64,000 bases of DNA from Sphingomonas sp. MA1305 (GTDB lineage: Bacteria; Pseudomonadota; Alphaproteobacteria; Sphingomonadales; Sphingomonadaceae), in the NCBI RefSeq assembly GCF_016107325.1, contig NZ_RCVT01000002.1:124001-188000 (forward strand). Reading direction: 5' to 3'. The translations under genes were made by a program, and so were the position numbers. Shown here piece after piece: positions 55,378 to 64,000 of the stretch (the stretch's first letter is position 1; the number at the start of each line of letters is the position of its first letter). Below the pieces are notes generated by a model. That model saw only the letters and a list, made by a program, of their open reading frames with translations. It ran no database searches and was not told where the DNA came from.

Positions 55378-56739
55378 ATGAATCGACGCCAATTGATCGC
55401 CGCCGGTCTCGCCGCCACGGCCGCCCCGCTCCCCGCCGCCACCCCACGGGAGGATTGGCAGGCCCTGGCCGGCGAGGTGAAGGCCGCGATGCGCTTCGCC
55501 TTTGCCGCCTATCGCCAGATCGCCTGGGGGCAGGACGAGGTGAAGCCGGTGTCGGGCGGCGGCCAGTCGTTCCTGATCCCCGGCGCCAGCGTCGGCCTGT
55601 CGATCGTCGAGGCGCTCGATACGCTGTGGCTGATGGGACTGGACGCCGAGCTGGAGGACGCGGTGCGCTGGATCCACCAGCGGCTGACCTTCGACCTCGA
55701 CGGCGATGCACAGGTGTTCGAGGCGTCGATCCGACTGGTCGGCGGCCTGCTCTCCGGCCATCTCGCCACCGGCGATGCCAGATTGCTCGAATTGGCGCAC
55801 GATCTGGCCAGCCGGATGATGCCCTGTTTCGAGACGCCGACGGGCATGCCGATGCGCTACGTCAATCTGCGCACCGGCAAGACCCGCGACGGACAATCCT
55901 TCCCGGCGGAGATCGGCGGCGGCATGGCACCCGAATATGTCACGCTGTCGCGGCTGACCGGCGAGCGACGGTTCGCCGACAAGGCGGTCGCCGCGATGCT
56001 GGCGCTGCATGCACGGCGATCGAAGATCGGGCTGGTCGGCGACACGATCGACGTCACCACCGGACAATGGGTCGGTCGCCGCGCCACGGTGGGGCCGCCG
56101 ACCGACAGCTATCTCGAATATCTGTGGGACACGTGGCGGCTGACCGGCGACGTCCGCTGCCGCGACGCCTATCGTGTCGAAACGGCAGCGATCCTGGCGC
56201 GGATGGCGGACCGGACGACGGGCGACCTGTGGTTCGCCAACGTCGATTTCGAGACGGGGGCGAAGCTGAGCCTGCGGCAGAGCGAGCTGTCGGCCTATTA
56301 CGGCGGCCTGTTGTCGGAGGGCGGCGACCATGACGCCGGGGTCGCGGCGATGACGGGGTGGATCGCGGCGCAGGACCGCTATGGCGTGCTGCCCGAGGCG
56401 TTCGATCCGACCGACTGGCGCGTGCTGGCGCCGACCAACGCGCTGCGTCCCGAACTCGCCGACGGTGCCTTCACCTTGTGGCTGCACGACCGCGACGAAC
56501 GCTGGCGGCATGTCGTCGCCAAACATTTCCGGCTGATGATCGCCAAGAACAAGGCGCCGCACGGCTTTTCCGGGCTCAAGGACGTGCGCACCGGCGCGCA
56601 GGACGATGCCTGCCCCGGCTATTGGTGGTCGGAGCAGATGAAATATTACTGGCTGATCTTCAGCGACACCAAGCGCTTCGACTACAAGGACAATTACTTG
56701 TCGACCGAGGGCAATGTGCTGAAGGGCCTGCGGCGGTGA
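55378..56739 (+). CDS. Exported glycoside hydrolase family 47-like alpha-mannosidase
   Basis: A 453-residue protein with a signal peptide containing twin Arg (MNRRQLIAAGLAATAAPLPA). It has the GH47 (alpha/alpha)7-barrel pattern: FAAYRQIAWGQDEVKPVSGG, LSIVEALDTLWLMGLDAELE, VFEASIRLVGGLLSGHLATG, DSYLEYLWDTWRLTGDVRCR, and ALRPELADGAFTLWLHDRDE, with catalytic acidic residues expected in the EAS, DSYLEY and LRPEL segments. GH47 enzymes cleave alpha-1,2-mannose links and are far more common in eukaryotes. Its TGA overlaps the next gene's GTG. A role with the divergent TonB receptor in glycan use is plausible. Confidence 0.85.
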   Translation: MNRRQLIAAGLAATAAPLPAATPREDWQALAGEVKAAMRFAFAAYRQIAWGQDEVKPVSGGGQSFLIPGASVGLSIVEALDTLWLMGLDAELEDAVRWIHQRLTFDLDGDAQVFEASIRLVGGLLSGHLATGDARLLELAHDLASRMMPCFETPTGMPMRYVNLRTGKTRDGQSFPAEIGGGMAPEYVTLSRLTGERRFADKAVAAMLALHARRSKIGLVGDTIDVTTGQWVGRRATVGPPTDSYLEYLWDTWRLTGDVRCRDAYRVETAAILARMADRTTGDLWFANVDFETGAKLSLRQSELSAYYGGLLSEGGDHDAGVAAMTGWIAAQDRYGVLPEAFDPTDWRVLAPTNALRPELADGAFTLWLHDRDERWRHVVAKHFRLMIAKNKAPHGFSGLKDVRTGAQDDACPGYWWSEQMKYYWLIFSDTKRFDYKDNYLSTEGNVLKGLRR

Positions 56740-57554
56740 CGGGTGCGCGGCGCAGCGTGCTGTTCCTGCCCGCGTCCAATCCGCGGGCGATCGCCAAGCT
56801 CGACACGCTGGCGTGCGACGCGGCGATCCTTGACCTCGAGGATGCGGTCGCGCCCGAGATGAAGGCGAGCGCACGGGATGCCGCGGCGGCGGTGGCGCGG
56901 ACGCGGCCGGTCGCGATCCGCATCAATGCGCTCGACACGCCCTGGGGCGCGGCCGACGCGACGGTGGTGGGCAAGGCGTTGGCGGTGGTGCTGCCCAAGG
57001 TGGCGCGGGCCGACGATCTGCACGCCGCCCGCGCGGCGATCGGCGGCGATGGCCCGCCGCTCTGGGCGATGATCGAAACCTGCGGCGCGATCCTCCGCCT
57101 GGCCGAGATCGTCGCGGCCGCGGCGGCGACGCGCTGCGAGCTGCTGATCGCGGGCACCAACGATCTCGCCAAGGAGATGCGCTGCCGACCAAGGCCAGAC
57201 CGGATGCCGCTGCTGCCGGCGCTGTCGCAGCTGGTGATCGCCGGCCGCGCCGCCGGGCTGACCGTGCTGGACGGCGTGTGCAACGCGATCGGCGACGCGG
57301 AGCGGCTGGCCGCCGAATGCGCGCAGGGGGCGATGCTCGGCTTCGACGGCAAGACCCTGATCCACCCCAGCCAGATCGATGCCGCCAATGCCGCGTTCGC
57401 GCCCGATGCGCAGCAGGTCGCCTGGGCGCGCCAGGTCGTGGCAGCCTTCGCGACGCCGGAGGCCGCCGACAAGGGGGCGATCCGGCTCGACGGCGCGATG
57501 GTCGAGCGGCTGCACCTGGCCGAGGCGGAGCGGATCCTGGCGTCGACCCGCTGA
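56736..57554 (+). CDS. HpcH/HpaI aldolase (citrate lyase beta-like) family protein
   Basis: A 272-residue protein from GTG 56736 (VTGARRSVLFLPASNPRAIA), overlapping the GH47 stop by four bases. It has the CitE/HpcH pattern: RSVLFLPASNPRAIAKLDTL, DAAILDLEDAVAPEMK (acidic metal ligands), RPVAIRINALDTPWG, VVLPKVARADDL, WAMIETCGAILRLAEI and AMLGFDGKTLIHPSQID. It probably acts on CoA esters (malyl-, citryl- or similar). Coupling with an exported mannosidase has no evident metabolic logic. The substrate is unknown. Confidence 0.85.
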   Translation: MTGARRSVLFLPASNPRAIAKLDTLACDAAILDLEDAVAPEMKASARDAAAAVARTRPVAIRINALDTPWGAADATVVGKALAVVLPKVARADDLHAARAAIGGDGPPLWAMIETCGAILRLAEIVAAAAATRCELLIAGTNDLAKEMRCRPRPDRMPLLPALSQLVIAGRAAGLTVLDGVCNAIGDAERLAAECAQGAMLGFDGKTLIHPSQIDAANAAFAPDAQQVAWARQVVAAFATPEAADKGAIRLDGAMVERLHLAEAERILASTR

Positions 57555-57574
57555 TCCCCCGGCGGCGGGAAGGT

Positions 57575-59665
57575 CTAGGCGTCCAGCATCGCGGCGATGC
57601 GGTCGGCGATGACGTCCATCGCGAAGGGCTTGGTGACCAGCGCCATGTTGGGCGCGAGCGGGCCGTTGCCGATCACCGCATTTTCCGCATAGCCGGTGAT
57701 GAACAGCACCTTCAGCCCCGGCCGCTGCTCCAGCACCGCATCGGCGAGCTGGCGACCGTTCATCTGCCCCGGCAGGCCGACGTCGGTGACCAGCAGGTCG
57801 ACATGCGCCCCGGTCGCGAACAGCCGCATCGCCGCCGCCGCGTCGCCCGCCTCCAGCACGGTATGGCCCATCTCGTCGAGCACCTCGGTGACGAGCATGC
57901 GGATCGTCGGTTCGTCGTCGACGACCATCACCGTCGCCTGCCCCTCGGACACGGTCACCGCTTCGCTGGTGTCGACCAAGATGTCGCCCTCGGCGTCGCC
58001 GTAATGGCGCGGCAGGTAGATGCACATGGTCGTACCCTGCCCGACCTCCGAATAGATGCGGACCTGCCCGCCCGACTGGCGCGCGAAGCCGTAGATCATC
58101 GACAGGCCGAGGCCCGTGCCCTCGCCCATCGGCTTGGTGGTGTAGAAGGGATCGAAGGCGCGCGCCTGCACCTCCGGCGTCATGCCGGTGCCGGTGTCGG
58201 TGACGCAGAGCGACAGATATTGGCCGGGCTCGAGGTCGCGCTCGCGCGCGGTGCGCTGGTCGAGCCAGCGGTTGGCGGTCTCGATCGTGATGCGGCCACC
58301 GTCGGGCATCGCGTCGCGCGCATTGATGCACAGGTTGAGCAGCGCATTCTCGAGCTGGTTGGGATCGACCATCGCCGGCCATAGCCCGGCGGCACCGACC
58401 ACCTCGACCTCGATGCCCGGGCCGACGGTACGCTGGATCAGATCGTGCAGGTCGCGCACCAGCCGGTTGATGTCGGTCGGCTTGGGATCGAGCGTCTGGC
58501 GTCGCGAAAAGGCGAGCAGGCGGTGGGTCAGCGCCGCCGCGCGCCGCGCCGCCCCCTGCGCCGCGGTGACATAGCGTTCGAGGTCGCCGATCCGCCCCTG
58601 GCGGATGCGCACCTGCATCATCTCCAGCGCGCCGGAGATGCCGGTGAGCATGTTGTTGAAATCATGGGCGAGGCCGCCGGTGAGCTGGCCGACCGCCTCC
58701 ATCTTCTGCGCCTGCCGCAGATGCTCTTCCGCCGCCATCAGCTCGGCGGTGCGCGCCTCGACCTGCTCCTCGAGCGACACGGTCAGCGCGGCCAGCTCCT
58801 GTTCGGCCCGGCGGCGCTCGACCGCGTCGCGGGTCCGCTCGGCGACGTCGCGGACGAAGGCGACCTCTTCCGGCTGCCAGGCCCGCGGCACCGCGTGATT
58901 GAGGTAGAGCAAGGCGACGAAGCCGCCCTGTTCGGTCACCGGCATGTTGATGAAGGACAGCGCCGCCAGGCCCTTCAGCCCCTCTGCCGTGTCGCGGGTG
59001 CGCGGGTCGTCGTAGACGTTGCCGATGGCGACGGTGTCGCCGCGCTTCAGATCCTCGATATACGAGCCATAGTCGCGAAAATGGAGGATGCCGGGCAATG
59101 GCAGGATGCCCGGCGCGCACCAGGCGCGTTCGGTGACGATCGTCTCCGCCGCCCGGTCGATCGTGCCGTAGCCGACGCGGCTGACCTCGAACAGGCGGCC
59201 GAGGATCTCCGCCGCGGCGAAGGCGAGATCGGCGGCATCGCCGGGCTCGCGCAGGCGATCGTTGAGTTCGAGCAGCGCGGCGAGCCGCATCTCCGCCCGC
59301 TTGCGCGCATCGATGTCGAAACTGATCCCCGGAAACCGCTGCGGTCGGCCCGCCTCATCGACGATGCAGCGCCCCTTGGCCATCACCCACAGGCTGCGCC
59401 CGTCGGGCTGGAGCAGGCGGTATTCGCTGCTGAAATCGCCACCGGTCGCCATGGTCTGCGCCACCTCCGCCTGGACGCGGGGCGCATCGTCGGGGTGGAT
59501 GCCGGCGAAGAATCCGCTGATCGCGACCCCGCGCTCCGCCTCCTGCGCATCGACGCCGTAGAGCGCCGCGAAGCCGGGGTCGGCGGTGACGCGATCGTTG
59601 GGAATGTCCCAGTCCCAGCTGCCGACGCTGCTCTGCACTTCGTCTGTCACGTTCGGGTCCGGCAT
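57575..59665 (-). CDS. Hybrid sensor histidine kinase
   Basis: A 696-residue cytoplasmic kinase without membrane helices. It has a PAS domain ([20 protein letters not shown] ... [20 protein letters not shown]), a GAF-like domain (residues ~150-290), a coiled coil ([20 protein letters not shown]), HisKA with the phospho-His in [16 protein letters not shown], HATPase_c with N-box and [18 protein letters not shown], and a C-terminal receiver with the acceptor Asp in [15 protein letters not shown]. It probably answers to a ligand sensed by PAS/GAF. No partner regulator gene is adjacent. Confidence 0.93.
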   Translation of the reverse strand: MPDPNVTDEVQSSVGSWDWDIPNDRVTADPGFAALYGVDAQEAERGVAISGFFAGIHPDDAPRVQAEVAQTMATGGDFSSEYRLLQPDGRSLWVMAKGRCIVDEAGRPQRFPGISFDIDARKRAEMRLAALLELNDRLREPGDAADLAFAAAEILGRLFEVSRVGYGTIDRAAETIVTERAWCAPGILPLPGILHFRDYGSYIEDLKRGDTVAIGNVYDDPRTRDTAEGLKGLAALSFINMPVTEQGGFVALLYLNHAVPRAWQPEEVAFVRDVAERTRDAVERRRAEQELAALTVSLEEQVEARTAELMAAEEHLRQAQKMEAVGQLTGGLAHDFNNMLTGISGALEMMQVRIRQGRIGDLERYVTAAQGAARRAAALTHRLLAFSRRQTLDPKPTDINRLVRDLHDLIQRTVGPGIEVEVVGAAGLWPAMVDPNQLENALLNLCINARDAMPDGGRITIETANRWLDQRTARERDLEPGQYLSLCVTDTGTGMTPEVQARAFDPFYTTKPMGEGTGLGLSMIYGFARQSGGQVRIYSEVGQGTTMCIYLPRHYGDAEGDILVDTSEAVTVSEGQATVMVVDDEPTIRMLVTEVLDEMGHTVLEAGDAAAAMRLFATGAHVDLLVTDVGLPGQMNGRQLADAVLEQRPGLKVLFITGYAENAVIGNGPLAPNMALVTKPFAMDVIADRIAAMLDA

Positions 59666-59750
59666 AGGTGGTCATGGTCGAAAGTGGGAGGGGATGGGGC
59701 GGCGGAACGTCCGGGCACGGGAGTCGATCCGTTCGGGCCGGTCGGGTCCT

Positions 59751-61346
59751 TCATGGCCGGCGCACGGCGTCGATGTCGTCGCGGCTCCAGCCGCCGCCCA
59801 TCGCCTGATAGAGGGAGACATAGGCGTTGAGCCGGTCGGCACGCGCCTGCACCAGCGAGAGCTGCGCGGTCAGCAGGCCACGCTGCGCATCGAGCTGCTC
59901 GATATAGCTGCTGTAGCCGGCGCGGTAGCGGTTGCGCGCATTGTTGAGCGCGGCGGCGAGCGCGTCGACCTGGCCGCCAAGCGCGACCGCCTGCTCGCCC
60001 GAGCGCCGCACCCCGGCGAGCGCGTCGTCGACCTCGCGGAACGCGCCGAGCGCGGTGCGGCGATAGGTGTAGGCGGCCTGGTCGCGGCGGGCGGTTGCGA
60101 CGTCGCTTTGCGCGCGCAACCGGCCGCCGTCGAAGATCGGCGACAGGATGCTGGCGCCGATGGTGAACACGCCGATCGGGTTGGCGAGCGCGGTCGACAG
60201 TGTCACGCCGGCGGTGCCGGTCAGCGCGAGGTTGGGCAGCATCGCCGCGCGCGCGCTGTCGAGCGTGCGGTCGGCGGCGACCAAGGTCTGTTCCGCCTGG
60301 AACAGATCGGGACGGCGGCGCAACAGGTCGGATGGCAGGCCGTCGGGGATCGGCGGCGGCGCCAGCCGGTCGAGCGGCAGGCCGCGCGGGATCGCCGCCG
60401 GCGCTGCGCCGAGCAGCAGGCTGAGCGCATTCTCCTGCCGCGTCACGGCAAGTTCGGCGGCGGGGATCAATTGTTCGGTGGCGCGATATTCCGCCTCCGC
60501 CTGATGCAGTTCGAGGTTGGAGGTATAGCCGGTCTCGGCACGGCGACGGGCGATGCGCAGCCCTTCGGCGCGGGCGGCGAGCGTCTGGCGCGCCACCGCG
60601 AGCCGCTGGTCGAGGCTGCGCAGGGTGATGTAGCCGGTGGCGACGCCGCTCGCGACGGCGAGGCGGACGGTGTCGCGGGCACCTTCGCTGGCCAGTTCCT
60701 GCGCCCGCGCGGCGCGGCTCGCCTGGCGGAGGCGGCCGAACAGGTCGAGGTCGTAGCTGGCGGCGACGGCGGGCGCGGCGCCGATCGCGTCGCTGGGGGT
60801 GCCGAGCGGGCTGACCGTCTGGCCGCTGGTCGACGGCACCTGCCCGCCGAGTTGCGGCGATTGCTGGGCGCGGGCGAGGCGGAAGGCGGCGCGCGCCTCC
60901 TCGACCCGCGCGGCGGCGGTGGCGATGTCGACGTTGTTGGCGAGCGCGCGGTCGACGAGATCGGTCAGCACCGGATCGCCGAAGGCGTTCCACCAGTCCG
61001 CGCGGATCGGCGTGGCCGGACCGAGTGCGGTGCGCCAGCCGGGCGGCGGCACGACCGCGCTGGCGGCGGGCGGTGCGGGGCGCGGGCCGATGCACGCGGC
61101 GAGGCTGGTGCTCGCGGCAAGCACAGTGACGATGCGCGCGACGACGCGAAGACGTGAAAGGTGAATGCCTCCCCTCCCCTTCAGGGGAGGGGTCGGGGGT
61201 GGGGCGCTGCCGCAGACGCCTTCCTTGGGGCGATGCCCCACCCCAACCCCTCCCCTGAAGGGGAGGGGCTCGGCGCGACTGTGCGCAATGTCGGGGATTG
61301 CCGCCAACGGTGTGACGTCGCATCCAAGCCGTATCGCCCCCTGCAT
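59751..61346 (-). CDS. NodT-family outer-membrane efflux lipoprotein; start displaced by a repeat
   Basis: A TolC-like outer-membrane factor: a lipoprotein signal (RVVARIVTVLAASTSLAAC, lipobox LAAC), then two outer-membrane-efflux repeats (DWWNAFGDPVLTDLVDRALA, VAASYDLDLFGRLRQASRAA and RRDQAAYTYRRTALGAFREV). It is the exit duct of the EmrA/EmrB-type pump encoded upstream. The expected start is lost: the codon where an ATG would precede HLSRLRVVAR is ATT (61164-61166). The only in-frame ATG (61346), coupled to the emrA-like stop as TGATG, reads through the palindromic repeat (61167-61272) and adds ~60 residues encoded partly by the repeat. The functional start is uncertain. Confidence 0.8.
   Translation of the reverse strand: MQGAIRLGCDVTPLAAIPDIAHSRAEPLPFRGGVGVGHRPKEGVCGSAPPPTPPLKGRGGIHLSRLRVVARIVTVLAASTSLAACIGPRPAPPAASAVVPPPGWRTALGPATPIRADWWNAFGDPVLTDLVDRALANNVDIATAAARVEEARAAFRLARAQQSPQLGGQVPSTSGQTVSPLGTPSDAIGAAPAVAASYDLDLFGRLRQASRAARAQELASEGARDTVRLAVASGVATGYITLRSLDQRLAVARQTLAARAEGLRIARRRAETGYTSNLELHQAEAEYRATEQLIPAAELAVTRQENALSLLLGAAPAAIPRGLPLDRLAPPPIPDGLPSDLLRRRPDLFQAEQTLVAADRTLDSARAAMLPNLALTGTAGVTLSTALANPIGVFTIGASILSPIFDGGRLRAQSDVATARRDQAAYTYRRTALGAFREVDDALAGVRRSGEQAVALGGQVDALAAALNNARNRYRAGYSSYIEQLDAQRGLLTAQLSLVQARADRLNAYVSLYQAMGGGWSRDDIDAVRRP
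61167..61272. repeat. Inverted-repeat element inside the 5' end of the NodT gene
   Basis: Two nearly perfect inverse arms of about 35 bp (61170-61205 and 61235-61268) each contain the palindrome CCCCTCCCC/GGGGAGGGG. It lies between the emrA-like stop and the NodT lipoprotein signal, exactly where the NodT ribosome site and start should be. It appears to be a mobile palindromic unit of another family than those at 32377, 34997 and 41505. Confidence 0.8.
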
Positions 61347-62512
61347 CAACGCACCGCCGGGCCGGAGGAGGTGTCGACCCGTGCCTGCACCGACATGCCC
61401 GGGCGCAGGCGCTGCGCCAGCGACTGGCCCGGATCGATGCGGATGCGCACCGCGATACGCTGCGGCACCTTGGTGAAATTGCCCGTCGCATTGTCCGCCT
61501 TGAGCACCGCGAATTCGGAGCCGGCAGCGGGCGAAATGCGCTCGACCCGGCCGGTCAGCCGCGCATTGGCGAGGCCGTCGACGGTGAAGCTCGCCGGCTG
61601 GCCGACCATCATGCGGGCGGTCTGCGCCTCCTTGAAGTTGGCGATCACCCAGGTTTCCGGCGGCACCAGGAACATCAGCTGCGACCCCGCGGTGACATAC
61701 TGGCCGACGCGCACGCCGACCTCCGACAGCCGGCCCGCCTCCGGTGCGCGGATCACGGTGTTGGCGAGGTCGATCTGCGCCAGCCGCTGCGCCGCCTCCG
61801 CGCCGGAGACGCCGGCACGCTGGCCGCCGCGACCGACCTGCACGGTACGGATATCCTGGCGGGCGATCTCGCGCGCCGCGGTCGCCTGCTGCACCGCTGC
61901 CTGGGCCTGGCGCAACGCGGCGAGCGTCTGGTCGCGTTCGCGCAAGCTGACCGATCCGTCCTTCACCAGATCGTTGACGCGCGCCATGTCCGCCTCCGCC
62001 CGCATCAGCTGCGCCTGCGCATTGGCGACCGCGGCATTCTGCGCGGCGAGGCTCGCCTCGCGGCTGCGTTCCGATTGCTGCGCATTGGCAAGCGTCGCCG
62101 CCTGGGCGGACACCTGCGCCGCCGCCTGGTCGACGCGCTGGCGGTAGATGCGGTCGTCGATCCGCACCAACGGCTGGCCGGCCTGGACCTGCTCGAAGTC
62201 GCGGACCAGCACCTGCGTCACATAGCCCGACACCTGCGGTGCGATCACCGTGGTGCGGCCGCGGACATAGGCATTGTCAGTCGATTCATAGGCGGTGGCG
62301 AAGGGCGGCAGCCGCCAGGCGGCGAGCACCGCGAGCACGCCGGCGATGGCGATCACCGTCAGCACGATCACCGCCGTCCGGCTCGGCGGCGCCGGCGTCC
62401 AGCCCGAGCTGGCGGGGGCGGCCGCCCCCGTTTGCGCCTCCGCCTGCGCTTCTTCGGTGGCGGGGGCGGAGTCGACGGGATTGGTGGCGGCGGGGCTGCG
62501 GGTGTCGGTCAT
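61346..62512 (-). CDS. emrA: HlyD/EmrA-family membrane fusion protein
   Basis: A 388-residue periplasmic adaptor: one N-terminal membrane helix (RTAVIVLTVIAIAGVLAVLA), a lipoyl half-motif (VIAPQVSGYVTQVLVRDFEQ, VQAGQPLVRIDDRIYRQRVD), a long coiled-coil hairpin (AQVSAQAATLANAQQSERSR through RQAQAAVQQATAA), then NTVIRAPEAGRLSEVGVRVG and the beta-barrel region. It links the EmrB-like pump to the NodT duct. The start overlaps the pump stop as ATGA; the stop overlaps the NodT ATG as TGATG, so the three are coupled. Confidence 0.92.
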   Translation of the reverse strand: MTDTRSPAATNPVDSAPATEEAQAEAQTGAAAPASSGWTPAPPSRTAVIVLTVIAIAGVLAVLAAWRLPPFATAYESTDNAYVRGRTTVIAPQVSGYVTQVLVRDFEQVQAGQPLVRIDDRIYRQRVDQAAAQVSAQAATLANAQQSERSREASLAAQNAAVANAQAQLMRAEADMARVNDLVKDGSVSLRERDQTLAALRQAQAAVQQATAAREIARQDIRTVQVGRGGQRAGVSGAEAAQRLAQIDLANTVIRAPEAGRLSEVGVRVGQYVTAGSQLMFLVPPETWVIANFKEAQTARMMVGQPASFTVDGLANARLTGRVERISPAAGSEFAVLKADNATGNFTKVPQRIAVRIRIDPGQSLAQRLRPGMSVQARVDTSSGPAVR

Positions 62513-64000
62513 GCGGGAGCTCCTGCCAGCGCAGCGCGGCGGGCACGATAGGCGCGGCGGATCAAGAGGAAGAGGAGGTAGAGGAAGGTCGCGGCGGCGA
62601 GGATCGCGACGAGGCGGAAGGTGTCGTCATAGGCGAGCACGTTCGCCTCGCGCGTCGCGGTCTGCGACAGCAGCGCGCCGCCCTCCGCGCTGCGCAGCGC
62701 CGGGTCGCCGACGACCCGCGCCACCGACGATCCGCCTGCCTGCAGCCGCTGCGTGACGATCGGGTCGGTCGGGTCGATGCCCTGGACGATGCCGGCGCTG
62801 TTCGCCTTCTCGCGGACGATCTGATAGGTGCCGAGCAGCGCCGATCCGGCGAGGCCGCCGATGCCGTTGACGATGCCGAACACCGCGATGAAGCTGATCA
62901 CGTGGCCGGCGCCCTGCTGCAGCGCGCGCAGCATGCCGAACAGCAGCGCCGGTCCCAGGAAATAGGTGCCGGCGAAGGCGATCAGCGCCTGCGTCACGTA
63001 CATCTGCGGCGCGCGGGTCAGGCTGGTCGAATAGCTGTCGAGCCAGGCGGCGACCGCGACCAGCCCGACCGCCAGCATGATCGGATGCGCCGATCGCTCG
63101 GTGTCCAGCGTCAGCGCGCTCAAGGCTACGCCGGCGGCGGAGGCGAAGAAGATGATCAGGAAGAAGGTGCCGAGCTGGTCGTTGTTCTGGCCGAGCACGG
63201 TGAGCAGGCCGACGGACGCGAAGGTCTGCTCGGACAGGACGATCCGCGCCATGATCGTCACCACCGCGAAGCGAATGATGTCGCCGCTGCCCAGCCAGCG
63301 CGTGTTGAGCAGCGGATTGACGCGGTGATGCTCGACGATCAGCGCCGCGGCGAGCATCGGTATGGCGACGATCAGCGCCCAGCCGATCCAGGCGGCGTTG
63401 GTCCACCAGACGTAGCGGCCGAGCCCGAGCACCGCGGCGATCAGCGCGAGCGCGCCGCCGAACAGGACGAAGGTGACGAAGTCCAGTTTCTCGAACGCCT
63501 TGGACCGGGTGGTCGGCGGCAGGCGGAGCAGGGCGACGGCGGCGAAGCTAAGCAACGACAGGCCGAGCTCGAACAGATAGAGCGTCCGCCATTGCGACAT
63601 GGCGAGCAATTCGGGCGAGAACAGCCGGGCGAGCGGCGTCGCGCATTGCGGCACGCCGATGCCGAGCACGATCGCCTTCAGCCGCCATTTCAGCGGCAGC
63701 GCCTGCATCATGTAATAGAGGCACAGGCTGGACAGGGGCGCGCCGGCCATGCCGCTGACCGCGCGCACCAGCACCGCCGTCTGGAATTCGCGCACGAACA
63801 GATGGCCGAGCGTCACCAGGCAATAGAGGCCGAGGAAGATCAGCGCGAAGGGCCGCAGCCCGAACTGGGCGCGGAACTTGATCAGCAGCAGATTGATGCT
63901 GACGTTGGTCATCACATAGACGGTCGGCAGCCACGCGATCTGGGCCGGATCGAGGCCGAGCGCCCCTTGCAACGTATAGGTGTTGGCGGAGATCAGCGCA
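62509..64000 (-). CDS. emrB: EmrB/QacA-type MFS drug exporter, 5' end outside window
   Basis: The reading frame is open at the right edge (codons for ALISANTYTLQGALG precede residue LDPAQIAWLP), so the N-terminal helix is missing from view. The visible ~497 residues carry at least 12 hydrophobic segments with IAWLPTVYVMTNVSINLLLI (the DHA2 motif after TM1) and LVRAVSGMAGAPLSSLCLYY. The 14-helix DHA2 family (EmrB) pumps drugs with an EmrA adaptor. Its stop overlaps the emrA-like ATG. The substrate is unknown. Confidence 0.9.
   Translation of the reverse strand, partial: ALISANTYTLQGALGLDPAQIAWLPTVYVMTNVSINLLLIKFRAQFGLRPFALIFLGLYCLVTLGHLFVREFQTAVLVRAVSGMAGAPLSSLCLYYMMQALPLKWRLKAIVLGIGVPQCATPLARLFSPELLAMSQWRTLYLFELGLSLLSFAAVALLRLPPTTRSKAFEKLDFVTFVLFGGALALIAAVLGLGRYVWWTNAAWIGWALIVAIPMLAAALIVEHHRVNPLLNTRWLGSGDIIRFAVVTIMARIVLSEQTFASVGLLTVLGQNNDQLGTFFLIIFFASAAGVALSALTLDTERSAHPIMLAVGLVAVAAWLDSYSTSLTRAPQMYVTQALIAFAGTYFLGPALLFGMLRALQQGAGHVISFIAVFGIVNGIGGLAGSALLGTYQIVREKANSAGIVQGIDPTDPIVTQRLQAGGSSVARVVGDPALRSAEGGALLSQTATREANVLAYDDTFRLVAILAAATFLYLLFLLIRRAYRARRAALAGAPA

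Overview
The window looks like a piece of a high-GC alphaproteobacterial chromosome, most likely Sphingomonas or a close relative in the Sphingomonadaceae. The evidence is the alphaproteobacterial regulators CpdR and TrcR (DUF1013), the block xseB-ispA-coaD-cyclophilin-queA-tgt, SapC and DUF1192/DUF1289/DUF3597 proteins, a TonB receptor beside a GH47 glycosidase, general-stress promoters of the EcfG type (GGAAC-N16/17-CGTT), and several families of short palindromic intergenic repeats. No genome search was possible, so genus and novelty statements are judgements from the sequence.

Bases 1 to about 6645 are a decayed integrative element or prophage abutting the 3' end of an intact tRNA-Val(GAC). 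Next to the tRNA is a remnant in which a Cro-like gene runs into the catalytic half of a tyrosine recombinase, broken by two in-frame TAG codons. Divergently come a CI-like repressor, a membrane-tethered LuxR-type regulator, hypothetical and membrane proteins, a frameshifted MarR-like regulator, and an AT-richer two-gene cassette: a four-helix membrane protein plus a single-chain ABC-type ATPase with a DUF4435/TOPRIM-like C-terminus. The cassette resembles a fused PARIS/OLD-like defence protein and is my best candidate for an undescribed system. The element continues past the left edge.

Bases 6645 to 32235 are mostly core genes: CpdR, an N-formylglutamate amidohydrolase, a cytochrome b561, SapC, an FAD-linked dehydrogenase, an RhlE-type helicase, TrcR, a quinone oxidoreductase, ClpA, RlmJ, a 7TMR-GGDEF protein, succinate-semialdehyde dehydrogenase and the xseB-ispA-coaD-ppi-queA block. 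A probable small RNA with an unpaired anti-Shine-Dalgarno stretch lies at 8073-8179.

Bases 32236 to 44145 contain a three-copy tandem array of ~290 bp palindrome-rich units separating queA from tgt, an M16 protease, a SleB-type hydrolase, an S9 peptidase, and a compact stress cluster (41287-43146) in which three transcription units each carry an EcfG-type promoter. A 28-bp sequence occurs identically at 33241 and 43240 and in diverged form at 13191.

Bases 44146 to 46661 form a second accessory patch: a BrnT/BrnA pair, an orphan StbD-like antitoxin and an AT-rich gene encoding a winged-helix plus nucleoside-deoxyribosyltransferase-like protein, all inserted next to uvrA. The rest holds uvrA, a chemotaxis receptor, the TonB receptor/GH47/CitE-like cluster, a hybrid sensor kinase, and an EmrB-EmrA-NodT efflux operon whose NodT start is displaced by a repeat and whose EmrB gene runs off the right edge.
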